Below, in pieces: positions 1-14,361 of a DNA stretch of 64,000 bases. A model generated the notes under the pieces. That model did no database searches, was not told the DNA's origin, and saw nothing but the letters and a program-made list of their open reading frames with translations. The stretch comes from Dirofilaria immitis (taxonomy: Eukaryota > Nematoda > Chromadorea > Rhabditida > Onchocercidae): NCBI GenBank assembly GCA_024305405.1, contig JAKNDB010000076.1:554501-618500 (forward strand). The letters are read 5' to 3'. Made by a program: the position numbers and the translations under genes. Each line of letters begins with the position of its first letter. Positions within the stretch are counted from its first letter, which is position 1.

Positions 1-96
1 TTTGCATGGTTTGATGTATGTCCCAAAATCCTTTATTCATGCATTTGTATTTAATTTGCTTGCAACTGTTGTTTAAAATTAAAAATTTTGACTTAC

Positions 97-2242
97 GAAC
101 TCAACGACGAGCATTTCGTTAGACGTTGCAGCAGCATAATAATGCGTTAAGTTGTTATCGCGGCATACATCCTTTGGCTTACCCATCGTATACAAGCATA
201 TCGACTGTTTGTCATGATCAGCCCGTTTCGCATATTTGCATTTATTACAACCACCTTCACCTACTACTGCACTCGGACCTGTACAACTGAAATTTTATGC
301 AGGATGAAAAACTTATAGCAAGGAGTTTCGTTGCTGATATTATTTGCCTATTATACAGATTTTTGAAATGATAAAAATAGATCTTATCCACTTCTATTCA
401 CTAACTAATTCAGGAAAATTTCGGAGAAAAAATGTAAAATTAAAAAAGGAAACCCAAAATTGTAGCATGCTGGATTGCACGGCTGACAAGTATTCCTATT
501 CGAATAATGTGTATTCGGGCATTCTGCCAAACACTCCCATGCTTTTCCTTGCTGCATCCGGACGTTTCGGCATTCAACGCAATTTAACGCTGTTGATCCA
601 TTACACATTTTACACTGTGGATGGCACTTTTGGCACTTTTTATCTGTGATATAATACCTTAAAATGCACGGAAATATTTTAAATCAATAAGTATAGCATT
701 TCATATGTACTAAATTTTATCAATGATCAAAAAAATTAACCCTTCTGAAGGACAAAAAGTAGAGCATTTATCTTCCATTTCGTAATGGGTACATTTAACA
801 CACATCGTGGGTCCTTCTCCCCAGCATCCATAAGTCCGATCACATGTCTCATCACATATTTTTTGCTTCTATCTGGAAAAATTGAAATGATAAAATTATG
901 ATAAACATGACCATTGTAATTATGGATAATAACAGAAATATCTTACTGCACACTTTCTTATCATTATTCTTCACTATCTTTACATCATTAGTAACATTCG
1001 TTTGCATGATCTCTTTCCAATAATTTTCCAATGTATCCATATAGCAAAGTTGATGATTATTTCCAATATACACACGTCCATTTTTATCCTTTTCAATGAT
1101 CGTAATCCGAGCTCTTGTAAACGATAATTGCTGGATACTAGTAACGCATGTTGATCACTGAAATGTCGCTTTTAATCTTTCGCTTCTTCCTATTAATATA
1201 TATAAATTAAGCATTTAACTAGTTTATTTTTAATGTTCTCTTACATTATTACATTATTACACGCATAATTCAATTGAAAATTTTTAACGATTGCATGTGG
1301 AAACTTAATAAGAAGTTCGACGAAAAAATTTGCTAAAATTTCTACGTTACTGTAAAAAAACTTAACATACGAAAGTTTCCGTCCTTCAATAGTTGTCAGA
1401 CTTCGAAGAAAGCTTAGTGATTCAGGAGAATGATCACCCGTTTGAATCTCTATAAATTCGGTAACAATTTTCACTTTGCTCAGGGCTTCTAACATTTCGA
1501 TTGTTAATGCTTTTATGTCGATTGGTGCTCTCCTGTAACTTCATTAATCAATTGATTTGTTAAATTGTAATATTTTAGAAATCTTAGCTACAGCATGAGT
1601 AAATAAATGAACAATTTCGAAGCAAGAAAAGCTATATAAAATTGAAAACCTGACTCAATTAGACTAAATGCTTTCAGCTTCTTTGTAATGCTTGATCTAT
1701 GATTGTTAAACGCAATTTTTCAAAAATGTTGAAAATTCCTTTCATTTTTCCAAGGCATCAAATATAAAAAACAAGAAGATACCCATCGAAAAAAATTTTC
1801 GATGATTTTCAAATGAATGGCGCAGTATTTGAATGAAGCCTTCGATAAGCGTGCAATTTTCCAAACTTTCAATATTACTCGAATCTATTGGCTCGTTCAT
1901 ATAGCAAGCTTAAAAAAATTTAATTAAATAATGATAGCTTAATTGAGATATTCAGAATGACTTTAGCAGTTAAAGTAAAGTAAAAGTTCCTTATACTTCT
2001 CATAAAGTAAAGTAGCAAGATTTATATATGGCATGACTATGTTTTTCTCCTTTTACATTTAAGTGAATATTTTTATTTTAATTTATTTCTTTCTACATAG
2101 TGCAATTATTCGTTCTAAGATCATCTTGAATTGCATTCTTAGTCTGATGATGAGAGCACTTTGAAAATCAAATACAATATTTCGCGTAAATATAAATAAT
2201 GCTTTTCTTACGAAATGATTTGTATTACATTTTAGATTTCTA

Positions 2243-2287
<45 letters not shown>

Positions 2288-5200
2288 AATTAAAGATCTT
2301 CTATAAAGAATGTGTATAATATGTATCCAATAAATATAGTAATTGAAATTCATATAATAATTAAAATTAGTAGAAAGTGAATTCAATAAGATTATTTGAT
2401 ATATTTTTACTACTAATAAATTATATTACACATATTTTTTTGAGTTAATTATATAGAAGTCACAATTTTTAATTTCACTGGAAAAAGAAGAACGTGAAAA
2501 GTTTACTTTTGGACATATATCATTATGACATTTCTCACAAATTCGAGTATTTTTTTCTGGATCGTGCCAATAGCCTTTTGCACAATGTATAACACAATAC
2601 TCGCCTTGGATAAGTGTTTCTTCTGCATTTTTTCGTAAAATGTTATCGCATATTTTGTAGATTTTACAATATGAATTCTATACAGAAAATTCTTTTCCAT
2701 CTCACTCTCGATATCCCGATGCAAACATTGTCAAAGAATTGTTTTTTGCATTATACATTTTACTGATAAATATATTGAATTATTTTACTTACTCATTTCA
2801 GGTGTCATTGTATTAACTCCAGTAAAAACATTTGTAAGAATTATTTCAAACATAAGATACAATTCTACTAAAAATGAATTGATATGATAAACAAATTCTA
2901 CTATACTGAGCATTTTTTGATATTTTTGAGAAACAATAACATGTTCAATAATACCTGGACATCGTTCCACGCAGTATCGATCGTAAGTGTATCGGGGATT
3001 AGGGTGTTTTACAGTCATTTTCAGCGTTCGATCATAATCTGTCAATCCGTTACACTTATCCACACATTTCGAATCCTGTTCTAATTTAGCACAAGCCTAA
3101 AAAGATGAACCACAATGTATAAAATAAAAAAATCAGAACAAAATTACTTGCCGTCTTATAAACTGCTAACTCTTCATTGAAATTCAATGAAAAAGCTCAT
3201 CACATTTCTGTATGCAAAGTTTTTTGAAACGCTAGTTATCTTTTGTTTTAAAGATAATGATAAACACGCCTAGCATATAACTATTGCATGTTCAAAAATT
3301 TTCAAGAATAACGAACGATGCAAGCACTTTTGCCCTCGCCAAAACAACCCGCAGCACATTCTTCATCACAGCAGTGTATCTCGTGTTTACTCTGATAACA
3401 CATTTGTGATGGACATTCTTTTGGACATATTCCACGATACACTGAAATAAGAATGAAAATTCAATTTCTCCTGGAATTTTCAATTATTTCTAATTGACTC
3501 GTAAGAACAAAATATTCCTGAAAGGAGTGTTCGCTTTTCATGTTTAATTAAAATTTTAAACCATACAATAAATGAGTGAATAGATTTAGACAAACAGACC
3601 TATTTGACACATGTCTTTTTCCGGCCCCAGCAATATTTTCCGCATTCCGCTAAACATGTGCTATCAGCTTTACCACATTTTTCGAAATTATCGATTAACT
3701 GAACTCGTGACTCACTGGGTTTACCGACAATCTAAATTTTTTTACTTCTAATAGGCTCTTATTGAATTTCTGATGATTTTCAGGAATTATTTCTAAAATG
3801 AATTTCAATTATACTTCGTCATAAGATACGGTAGTATTCCAATTGCACAAATATGGATTATGCATCAACACTATATCACCACGTTGAACACCTGAAGAAA
3901 AAAACATTAAGATCATGCAAATAATTTGATAATCTTTTTTCTTTTTAGAAAAAGAAATCGAAAAGAGAAAACTGTTTGTTTTCTTGATGAACGTGATAAG
4001 CAGAATAATTCACGCATGTATCAAGTTAATATCAACTTGGACTTACTTCTTAACTTCGGCAGATTGACAAATTCCAGACGATAATTATTGCTTATATGTA
4101 ATGCTGCTCTATCATCATGCTGTTTATCTCCCCAAATTATTTCTAAATTTCGTAGTGTTATTCGATCGATTTCATTTGCGAAGATTAACAGGTAACCAGT
4201 GATCTAAAGATTTATTATAACGACAAGCTAATTCCATAAATTATGCTATTTTCATAGTTCATGTAGTCTACATAAAAGTCGATTTCTTAAACCAAACTTC
4301 AAAGATTAATTAATTGAAGTAAGTTAACTGAGTAATTGAAGTAAGCAAAGAGTTCATAGCACTTGCACGATATAAATGAAATAAAATCAAATTCATTCTT
4401 ATGAGTCTGCGTTAAATTTTGAATAAATGTTTTTGGCATTTCTATGAAAATATTTAATGAAGGCGGCTGCTACATTAATTTCTGTTGCAACATTCGTACC
4501 GGATTGAGGATTCGTTTTAGAAAAATTCATTTGAGAATTGTAATTAAATAGTGAATTATAAAGTTTTAAAATTGGCTAATGGACCAACCTGTTCTATACT
4601 ATCTAAAAAGGTGAAAAATCGGTCTGGATCAGTCCCATTTAGATGTTCTTTTCTTATATAGGTTATTTCTAAATTTCCGTAAACTCGGGTACAATTTTGA
4701 TACTGTCTGATTAGCTGATTAATCCAGTTTTCATCCTGTAGTTTCGTTCGACTATTATCCGTTCCAGAACAAACTAAAAATTGCAGAAAATGAATTGTCT
4801 CCAAGACTGATTATTTGAATAAGTTTTGATCTTAATCACTATCACTTCTAATTTTTATCTAGAAATACTATTTAATGCAGAGTTGAAAATCAAAATTCAG
4901 AGAGAGATTTCTAATACGGACTGATATTATGATGAACAACATTATGATTTTCGAGAAAAGCTGACTCATACGTATAAAATGTATGTGAAAACATTTTATG
5001 GAGAATTTAAAAATATTTCTGTTTTTTCAAAGCATTGACATTTTCTAATTAAAATAGATTTGAGATTAATAATATAGATGAAAAGAAAGTTGCATACAAT
5101 TTCTTAGATTAAAGCCTATTTTTCCATTAATTTGCATCTTAAAATGTTTGTAGTAAATTCATTACTTACTAAGGATTCATTATTGCTTTAATTATTATTA

Positions 5201-7463
5201 TTGTTCTTCACAAAGTGATGCAAAATTAGAGTTTTAAAAAAGAAAAAACAATCTTATTTAGTGAGCATGTTCTCATCATCGAAATCTCGCAATCAAATCA
5301 TAAAATGACCATCATAGTTTTTAAAATTTCCAAAGATGATAAGAGAGATAAAGTTGAGAATATTTGTTGCAATTACGAAATAACTAAATATAATCGAACT
5401 GGCTGAAATCCTTCTTTTTTTTCTTCTCGCAATAAGTTGAAATTATTTTGATGAAACAATAACTAAATTTATTTGCTCATAATTGGGAAACATATTGTTT
5501 TTTCATTAAGTATATCACAAAAAATAATCATTGAGATATATGGGAAATGTGATTAACTCAGATTGAAAGGATAAAATATTCATTTTATCAATGCATCTAA
5601 TATCTTATCTCTTCCTATTTCTTTCCTAAATTGTACTATTTTTTGTATTTGTAAATTTTTTCATCTTTTTACAATAGAAGCAAATTTCCAGCTTCTTTAT
5701 TTTCGGTCTATTACAGAAAAGTACTCTCGACTCCAAATTTTTGATGTATGTTTTTATCCTAATGTACTGCTCGTCAACTATTAGGTCTATTTAATATTAA
5801 TATGAAATGCAAAGCGAATATGACGATTTTTTTCTATCAACTGATGAGACCATGTGACTTTTTCTTAGTTCTTATTCAAACTGTTCTTGCCATAATTTTA
5901 CACTTTCTAGTAAAAATGTTTTATAAACAAAAAAATTTAATCGTGTAATTGAAATAATCGATAAAAATAAAATATCAAGTCTTTTACGACAGTTTTTATA
6001 GGTGGTCACTACTTGATTTAAATAAAATTCATAGCCTCATGAAATAAAATTTACGATGCCTTTGGCAAAAAGAGGAATAAGATTGTAAAAATGGAAAAGA
6101 AATTTAAAAAAAATGAAGAAAAATTGAAAATGAAAAGAAAAAGAGAATGCATAAACATAGATTTACAGATAAAAATTATTCAAGTGAAGCTTGAAATTAT
6201 TATTTATTAGTAATTAATTTAAAAGTTGCCATTATTTATTATAATTCTTAAATGCAAAAAAGATTTGCATTGAAATATAGGAATATGAAGTTGCAGTATG
6301 AAGGGCATATGATACAATGTCGTGGACTGTATCATGATATATATGCATCGTTATCAGTTAATCATCCAAGCAGCAATTTAAGCAATTCACTTGTTTCTGT
6401 TGAATTTGGGACCTTTGTGTATCTTTACGATAAGTAGAGATGTACAATAATATGAAGAGTAGTGAAGAAAATGAAACATATATGACATTAAATGATTATC
6501 CGCATATTACTGGAAACAACCAACTGGTAGAACGATCAATCTGCAGAGATAAAAAGTCTTTATCCGATATTAGGGATTATTTGATCAGGAAAAAACTATT
6601 ATGTTACATTAATTATATTTTATAGTATAAAGTCAAAATTTTTGCAAACTAAATAATACTAAAACAAAATAACTTATGTAATTTTAAATATTGGAATTAA
6701 AATAAATACTTCATATAATGACTAGCGTTTCCTGTAAAATTTATGAAAACTAATGTTTGGAAAAAATGAATGAGAGAAACAGGATATATTTCCGTAAGTT
6801 TCAGAATCTCAAAAAAGAGACTCCATTTTCCAGGAGTTAAAGACACGATTATTCAAATCATCTAATGATAGCTTAATCAGGTGAATAAGTGGAGAAAATT
6901 ATGATATCATGATAATCTTACTTTTTCCGCATGACGGAAGAGAAAGAAGAAGAGAGGAACAATATTCACTACAAATTGAATTTTAATGGAATTAAACGAT
7001 AATTACTTCCACGCTTATTTAAATTTCCATCATTTTTTTAACATACTTACTTTATTCGTCTTCTAATATTTATGAAGATCAAATATGGTGTAAAGGAATC
7101 AAATTTGTCATATAATTTATATTGATGTTATGATTAGAAATAGAATTTTTAATTTCAAATTTCAACTTTTTTCATGTTCTAGCCGAATCTTTTGCTAATT
7201 TTAATTTTCATTTGAGCTTTTTATCTAAAGTATGATTGATATTATTGCAATATAGTCATTTTGTATATTAATTTGACACATTTAAATTCTACTAAAATCA
7301 GTACATTTTTGAACATTTAAAATTATACATCAATAACTAACTAACATTCTTGTGGATTGTTTGTTTTGCTGTACAAGTGACCGCCTCTCCTTCCATGTGT
7401 CCATGGAATTAAGTTTAGTGTCAACAATGCCAATAAAATTAACAATCTCCAACTTTGACGCAT
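97..7463 (-). CDS. let-23: EGF receptor tyrosine kinase, extracellular part (partial gene, 14 exons)
   Basis: Cell-surface receptor for EGF-like ligands (LIN-3 in worms) upstream of Ras/MAPK. Exons on the minus strand: 7463-7346, 4773-4589, 4203-4047, 3891-3815, 3731-3600, 3441-3317, 3096-2955, 2622-2507, 1908-1783, 1532-1371, 1157-947, 872-741, 657-454, 286-97. Exon 1 gives a signal peptide (MRQSWRLLILLALLTLNLIP). Exons 2-4 are the L1 domain (GNLEITYI, ITGYLLIFAN, RNLEIIWGD). Exons 5-8 are the first furin-like region (CWGR, CCDEECAAGCFGEG, CVDKC). Exons 9-12 lead into and form L2 (ENCTLIEG, LGLRSLK, NNHQLCY), and the last exons are the second Cys-rich region (YGCWGEG, CTGPSA). Cysteine spacing follows human EGFR closely. 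The 3' part (transmembrane, kinase) lies left of position 97 after a good GTAAGT donor. Five exons are each one base short of the frame predicted by homology (see findings). Intron 1 is about 2.6 kb. Splice sites are my inference. Confidence 0.93.
2245..2283. repeat. TA microsatellite in a let-23 intron
   Basis: About 19 uninterrupted AT units, lying in the intron between the 2622-2507 and 1908-1783 exons. Confidence 0.95.
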
Positions 7464-7492
7464 TGATGAATGTATCGATAAATGTACATATA

Positions 7493-7494
7493 CC
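7493..7494 (-). other. Splice acceptor 30 bases before the let-23 start codon
   Basis: On the minus strand ATTTCAG ends at 7494, leaving a 30-base 5' UTR before the ATG at 7463. No coding exon is recognisable just upstream, so this may be the spliced-leader acceptor. Joining of an upstream 5' UTR exon by cis-splicing is also possible. Confidence 0.5.
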
Positions 7495-8693
7495 TGAAAT
7501 TATTATGTTTCAAATCTAAGATGTGGAATATAATTTCGAAGTAAATAAAAATCTGGAAAAAAATAACACAACAATTTTTGATTCTTCTCTTAATTTTTTT
7601 ACTATCAAAATCTTTTAGAATGCATACCTTGAAAATAATTAGAAATGACGATTTTTTCCTCTAAATTTCCTCTATTGTTCCAATTCATCTGCTGCAAAAT
7701 AGAAAGCACTTATGATTTTGAGCAGTTCAAAAATAAAATTTCAACAAGACAATCGCTTTAAGCGAATAAGATGGCCAAATTTAACATTTCACGAACAAAT
7801 TAGGATTGCAAAAATTTTTTCCTAATCAATTTGTTCGATTTCTTATTTCTACTTTATTTCTTTTTTCATTCAGAATGACAATAATTTACGTGCCGTAAAT
7901 CTTCTAGAAATTACTTGCGAATAATAATGATAATAATATTAGTAGAAAATGTGGAATATTGTAGGATTTTGCTATTACTCTATGTTGCACTTCTTTAAGT
8001 TCGTATTTTTAAACGCTCAACAAGTACCAAGCGTTTATTAATAGTCGTAAGTCACAAAGCACAGCCACTCGATGACAATAAATCCCGAAGAATGGAACAT
8101 TATTGAATATTCTGTTTATGTAGATAGATAGTATACATCGAAAGATGCGAAGCTACTATAAATAATACAGTACTTATGCAAATTACAATGATACTGTCAA
8201 AACCTCATAAAAGTTAAATCGATTCTAAATTTCACTCCATATTTGTATGCTCAATTAAATCATATTATTTGTAATTCTCTTTCATCTTTATTTTTAAATC
8301 TATCATCTAAAGCTATTGACAGGAAAATTTTCTAAATACATCTCCCAAGTATAAATTCAAAAAAATTGCTCATTTCTATTAATAACTAATAAGCAATTTC
8401 GATACAAATATTTTGTAGCCATCATTCTGAGAATAGAATAGAAATGAAAATCTAGAAGAAAATAGATTTCCATTATAACACTTTTCACTTACAAACATTT
8501 CTCTTCTTATCACACTTATTATGTTCATGTCTCCTTCATCTTTGATTTTCATATTTCCATTTTGAGAAGGGATTGGTTTAAATTCATCTCAATTTAATAA
8601 ATGTTAAAATTTATTTAATAAACCTAAATTAAGTCGAAGATCGCGACAATAAGAGTGTCGCGTTAATGCACATTGAAATAATGCGATATTGGT

Positions 8694-8733
8694 ACGATAT
8701 CAGTATTAGTATAACGATATCAGTATTAGTATA
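8694..8733. repeat. Perfect 20-bp tandem duplication
   Basis: The 20-base unit ACGATATCAGTATTAGTATA occurs twice head to tail. Just upstream, at 8642-8662, CGCGACA and TGTCGCG form a small 7-bp inverted repeat around a 7-base loop. Confidence 0.95.
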
Positions 8734-9120
8734 AAAACTATGATCTTAAGAAAATAACATGAAAAAAAATTTTAATGGCACAGCAATGTTTCACTCTGTA
8801 CAGGCTCATATTTAAATCACTGAGAATTTGATCCTAAAAGAAATAACTTCGATGGAAATGAAAATAAGTTGGTAATTATAAGGAAGTGTAGAAGGACTTC
8901 ACTTTTTATATAAATTAATTATTATCAAGTGCTGTCTTTTTTCATACAAATTTAATCTCTTAAAAATAAGGAAAATTTTGAAAAATAAAAATGTTAAAAG
9001 AAGATTTTTATTTTTTAAATATACTATTTAATTATATTTCTATCTCATATCTTTTTGTACTCACTCATTCATTAATGAAAATGAAAACATGGAGCTGAAA
9101 AATTATTTATTATAAATATT

Positions 9121-9127
9121 TATATAT

Positions 9128-9179
<52 letters not shown>
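9121..9179. repeat. TA microsatellite
   Basis: About 29 TA units with one AA interruption near 9141. It lies in the gene-poor region upstream of let-23. Confidence 0.95.
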
Positions 9180-9182
<3 letters not shown>

Positions 9183-9979
9183 TAATTAGGCTTAATTAGA
9201 CTAAGAAAAAATACATCTTCGAATGTTACAATTCCTCAAGTACTTCAAAATTTTGCCACCCATATGTAAAGTCGTTTCAATTTTAAAGCATCTTCACATA
9301 TTATAGTCCAATAATTGTTATAAATTTTTCGAATAGATTTCATATCTCTTTCCATGTCTTCCTTTCCAATATAAGCTTTGAATTGATCATATGATTCACT
9401 CAAGACATCTTTATCTCATTTACACTATCATTTAGTTCGCATCCATTTGATCTTTCGTAAGAGATAAAGCATTCTTATTTTCTACGTGAAAATCTTGAAA
9501 GAAATAATATTTCAAAGTGTTTTCAAATCAGCAGATTGCTGATTGCCTTATTGCAATAACCCTAATCATTTCCGCAGAATTCCCTCATACATTGCATGCA
9601 TAAAAGAAACATTGTAAAGCGATAGATCGATGTCGAAGCATTTCTAAATTGTGTGGAAATGTTTCATGGAAGACATTTGATTGTTGATGAAAGATTTAAA
9701 AATGAATAGGAATGCTTATCAACTGCATTCTATCAGTGATATAAAAGTGATAGTTGTTACTACGCATCATGTAATAGAAGTGCCATTATATAAATGTAAG
9801 CGATGCAAACCCTTCCAATACATTCAAAATAATATTGTCAATCATCCACTAACTGTGACAACATTTTTAATTTGATATATTCCATTTCTTTCGAAGATAA
9901 CTCACCTGAATAATTTCATATTTCTTCTTTTTGCACAAATTTTGCATATCTTATTTTATCAGTGTAAGAAATCATTTAT

Positions 9980-10017
9980 AGCTGTTAAGGAAATTAAGTA
10001 TGCTTTCCTTAACAGCT
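9980..10017. repeat. Perfect 14-bp stem hairpin
   Basis: AGCTGTTAAGGAAA at 9980-9993 is the exact reverse complement of TTTCCTTAACAGCT at 10004-10017, separated by 10 bases. No flanking gene is seen. It could be a small RNA hairpin, a remnant of a fold-back element, or chance. Confidence 0.8.
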
Positions 10018-13000
10018 CTTATAGTAATTCATGTTGCTATTTTTGGTATGCAAAAGAAAATATATGCATATATTCATAAAGCTTATTCATTTTTCTTGTG
10101 AAGAATATTTCAAATTTCTTCTGAAGGAAGTCCATTCATGATTTATAAATTTCATAAGCGATTTAATGGTTTAGATTATTTAATAACTTCCGTGGCTTAG
10201 CACGGCATCAATAGATTCTTATCTACTGAAATGGATGAAAATAAAGGCAGATATGTATTATTGAACTCGGTTTAATGACAGAATCTGCTGTTCTGCTAGA
10301 TGCGGTTTAATTCAAAACTTCAATAAGATTTTTAGATCATTGACGTTAAAAATATTGACAATTTATTTATTATTATAGCAATATCGATAAATAATTTTAA
10401 AGCATTCATTTCAAATGAAAATTATCGGATTTGAGTTAAAAATAAATCTCAAAGAACTAAATATTGTTCTACACTTCGGGAAAATTATGTTATCTACGAT
10501 TTCTTCAATTTTTATATCATTGCCTAAAATTAAATATTTGCAATTTCTTAATTGTTATATATAGCTTGCCATGATATATGAAATGACATATGCTTGCTAA
10601 CAAGATAAAGCAGACAAAAATAATGATGAATTAATTATGTGATATAAAGTTTGAAGTTTTAAGAGCTAATTAGATTCAAAACTGGGAATTAAAAGAAAAA
10701 TTAAATTTTTAGAGTTTTTTCCGACTCAGACATCATAATAGCAATGTGTTTTCCAGTGTAACATTCAGGAATAAGACCATGATATTAGAAGTTCTGGAAA
10801 TTAAGCTTTCACTTACTTTTATTATATTTCCCTGATAAATACATAATGAATTCATATCTTTTAAAGATTCGTATGAAAGGGATAAGTTCAGTAATTTTAT
10901 ATAAGCGAATTTGAAGAATGAATAGAAACAAAAAGAAAAAAAGGAGAAAAATTTAATTAAAAATAAATTTGAGCCGATATAGGAGAGATAATTATTCAAG
11001 ATTTGAACAGAAAGACGTTTTAAAAAAATTTAAAGTTTAAATAAAAGATCATAATATGGTGTAACATTTTAAAAATGATTTCCTTGCTTTTCAAGCATTA
11101 AACATGTGAAGCGAAATGCATCGATGTTTATATTATTAAAGAAATTAGCAAATAGAAAAAGAACAAATTGAGTTAATCAGATCTAAATTAAAATTCATAT
11201 GAGGGAATATTTCTCTGGTATTCTAATTGAACTCGTAGATATCTTTCCTTTTCCTATACTGCATGAACTGTTAAACGTATTTGCAACTGCGTCATGACAA
11301 TGAAACATTTTTATTGCTTTAACAAAAATAAAACTTTCCATTCCATTTTAGAATTTCAACCTTATTTGAAGCAAATCATAATTTTTCAAAGAATAATACA
11401 TTTCTTTCAAGTATACTGAAGAATATTTGGGATTCGAAATTGAGAAATATTCAGTATCTCTTACTCTTTCCAAATCCATAAGTAACTCAATTTCTAGTGA
11501 ATATAGCCGACAAAGAAATTATTGAAATAATTGTTCTCAAGATACTTTATGAGTAGAAGATAGCTTTATTTCGATCCTTTTACTCGATTTTCGCTGAAGA
11601 AAAAAGTTCTCAAACTAGAAAAATGATGTTATAAATTCGTAAGTTGATTTAAATTAAATATTCCGTAACTTGTTTCCCGATTTCATGTTCGACAAATGGG
11701 AATTAGTCAGTACTGGAAATCAAATTCTGAATTTTTAGATAAAATTATCAAAACGTTTTATCGTGAACAATTAAAGAGAAAGTTATTGTAGAAAGTGAGA
11801 AATTTGTCCTTGAATTAAATGATTAAAAATGCATGATATATGTGCATAAATGAGGATATTATAGGAGATTAAAAATAATAGACGGAAATTGTTGCCTTCT
11901 TTTTCATTTTCTTCTATTTTATGTATCATCTTTCTCAAGTAAAAAATCTCATTAAGTTATTCTTTTAATCCAAAACAATACTTCTTTAGGTAACAATTCG
12001 TAAAAATTATTTTAAAAAATCAATCGAAACTTAGCAAAAAATATTTGCAAATCAATGGAGGAAAAACACTAATATATTAAAAGTGTAATAAAATAACAAC
12101 ATATATATTATAATAGCTAGAAATAAAGTTGAATTAAAGTTTCACAACGAATATTAGAAATTTTTCAAATTATATAAAGACTTTTAGCATATCTTGACAT
12201 CCCTTAGAAAATCTCATATGTATTCTCTAATATGATAATAATCTTCAAACCTTAACTGTAATATTAATATCAAGTGATATTAATTGTTTATCATTGACAA
12301 TTTACACAGCATACACTTGAAGCGGAATTTTTTCTGAGTCTATTCCAAGAAATTTGGTTTTATAACAATGAAAAATTGAAAGAAATATTAGGGAAATAGC
12401 GGTAACCTTAAATTTTATAAAAACTAAAAGATGAAAATGCCATATTTGAAAATATGAGCCATCTAAAAGGTTAATAGAAAAATGGAGTTTGAAAAAAAGA
12501 AATGTTTGGAAATGATATGAAAGGTCTTTAATATAATAATGCTAAACAGTTTTAAAGAGAAGAAGAAATATCCAAAATATTTTAATTATTGGTCGGGACA
12601 CCGTCACCATTTCTGGTATCAAATTCTTCTACAAAAATCTGCAAAACATATTTTCTTGAAAAAAGTTCAAAAAATATTCATATTTTTTCATTCGAAAAAT
12701 TCAGCTTCAACTTAAAAAAGCATTGCTCAAATTGATGCAAAAATAAAATAGCATTTTAACGTCTTTTCTTGAATAATAAGAAAAGTAAGAATATAGCAAA
12801 ATTGAACTTGAAATCCAATCGATTCAAGAGCTGAACTCAAAGTGCCGAATTTTCGATGAAAACAAGTATGATCATTTCAAAAAAACATCAGTCCATGTTT
12901 TTAAATTTGATTTCTTTTTCATACATTTCTACCAATAACATATCGATGCGTGAAATTAATTCAGTACTACTAAAAATTAGCAATCAAAAAGGAATCGGTT

Positions 13001-14232
13001 TGTTTCGTTTTTTAACTTACAATACTCAAAGACTTTTTAATCCCGAAAATCCATTAATAATTTTTATTCCTATACAATTGATATTTCCGATTTTGTATGA
13101 AAAGTAATAAGTTATCGAAAATTTCTTCTACCTTTTTAAAAGGAAACGAATAAAGTTGAATGTCTATTATCGAACTTGACAGGATAATTATCAATGAATC
13201 ATTGGACATTTCTTAATGTTCTTAAATCAATTAGATGTTTGTTTTTTCAGCGAGACTCTAACTAATTAAAACGGATGAATTAAAGCTATGGTAAACCGAT
13301 CAATAAAAGGTCATATACAGGTCAAAAAATAAAGACAAATGAGGGAAAGAAGCAAGAACAGTATCGAAGAAAATTTATCAGGTATCAATGACTATGCAAT
13401 TGTGAAAAGAAAGATTTCGATTCATGAATCTAAACATTTCTTTACTCCTACTTTTCCTTCTTATCTTTCGGTCTCTAATTTTTCATATTTGTTTGGAAGT
13501 ATGCGAGAAGGAAAGAATGGATTTCTGATTTTACCAGCAGAAAATATGGATAAATAAAACAACTCCAGCTCTTCTAAAAAACTTTGTTATTTTTACAAAA
13601 AAATACGATCTTGAATGGCTAAAAGAAATAAGTTAAAAGAGGAAGTAAGAAGTAAAAAATATAATCCTTAACTCTTTCACTGATATCTATTCGTTGATTT
13701 ACGGTTGATGAAATAACAGATTATCAGAACAATTTGATATTTTAAAGCACCATGACTTCCAAGCATAATTTATCCGTGTAGAGATCTGCTAGATGAATAA
13801 ATTCATATTCATTATAAAGTTGAAACTTGTTTATGGCTACTTTTATCATTGATTAGAAGTCTTAGGAGATATGTCTAATTCATTGATACAGTATCGATGC
13901 AGTGCAGTCGTCTGAAACTGTCTTACTCAGGCGTATTTTCTTGGCTAGAAGAATTATTTCTCCAAGCAAAAATCTTTTCACATATTAACATAAAAACAAT
14001 AAGCATGTACGAATGTTATCACAAATGTATGTTTTAATTATTAGAAAAAAGGTTGATAGAATGAATATGAAAGTTAGAAAGACGTGGAAATCTAATGTTG
14101 CATTAACATCGATAATTGATTTTAATTCCAAAGGTGCTAACCAGTGCATAAATGATAGGAGATGACTTGAACTGCAGAATATTTTTCTTGATATCCACTG
14201 ATGTTAATTTTAACAAATTTGAATCGTTGCAT

Positions 14233-14288
14233 ACTTCTAATGATCAAGGGACATCCTAAAAACTTCTAATGATCAAGGGGACATCCTA
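14233..14288. repeat. 26/27-bp direct duplication
   Basis: A unit beginning ACTTCTAATGATCAAGG and ending GACATCCTA occurs at 14233-14258 and 14262-14288. The copies differ only by one G (GGG versus GGGG). Confidence 0.95.
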
Positions 14289-14361
14289 TTTTAGGTACAT
14301 CTCTTCTATTCAAAAAATTCTTTACAATCGTCGAATTAATCGATATACTCATCTATTAGCA

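Noticed and set aside
3138..3245. Possible extra let-23 exon reading RFKKLCIQKCDELF, apparently frameshifted at a run of five A
   Set aside because: The flanking exons join directly and in phase as KSACI|ACAKLEQDSKC, matching human EGFR cysteine spacing. The extra segment has no counterpart and is intronic.
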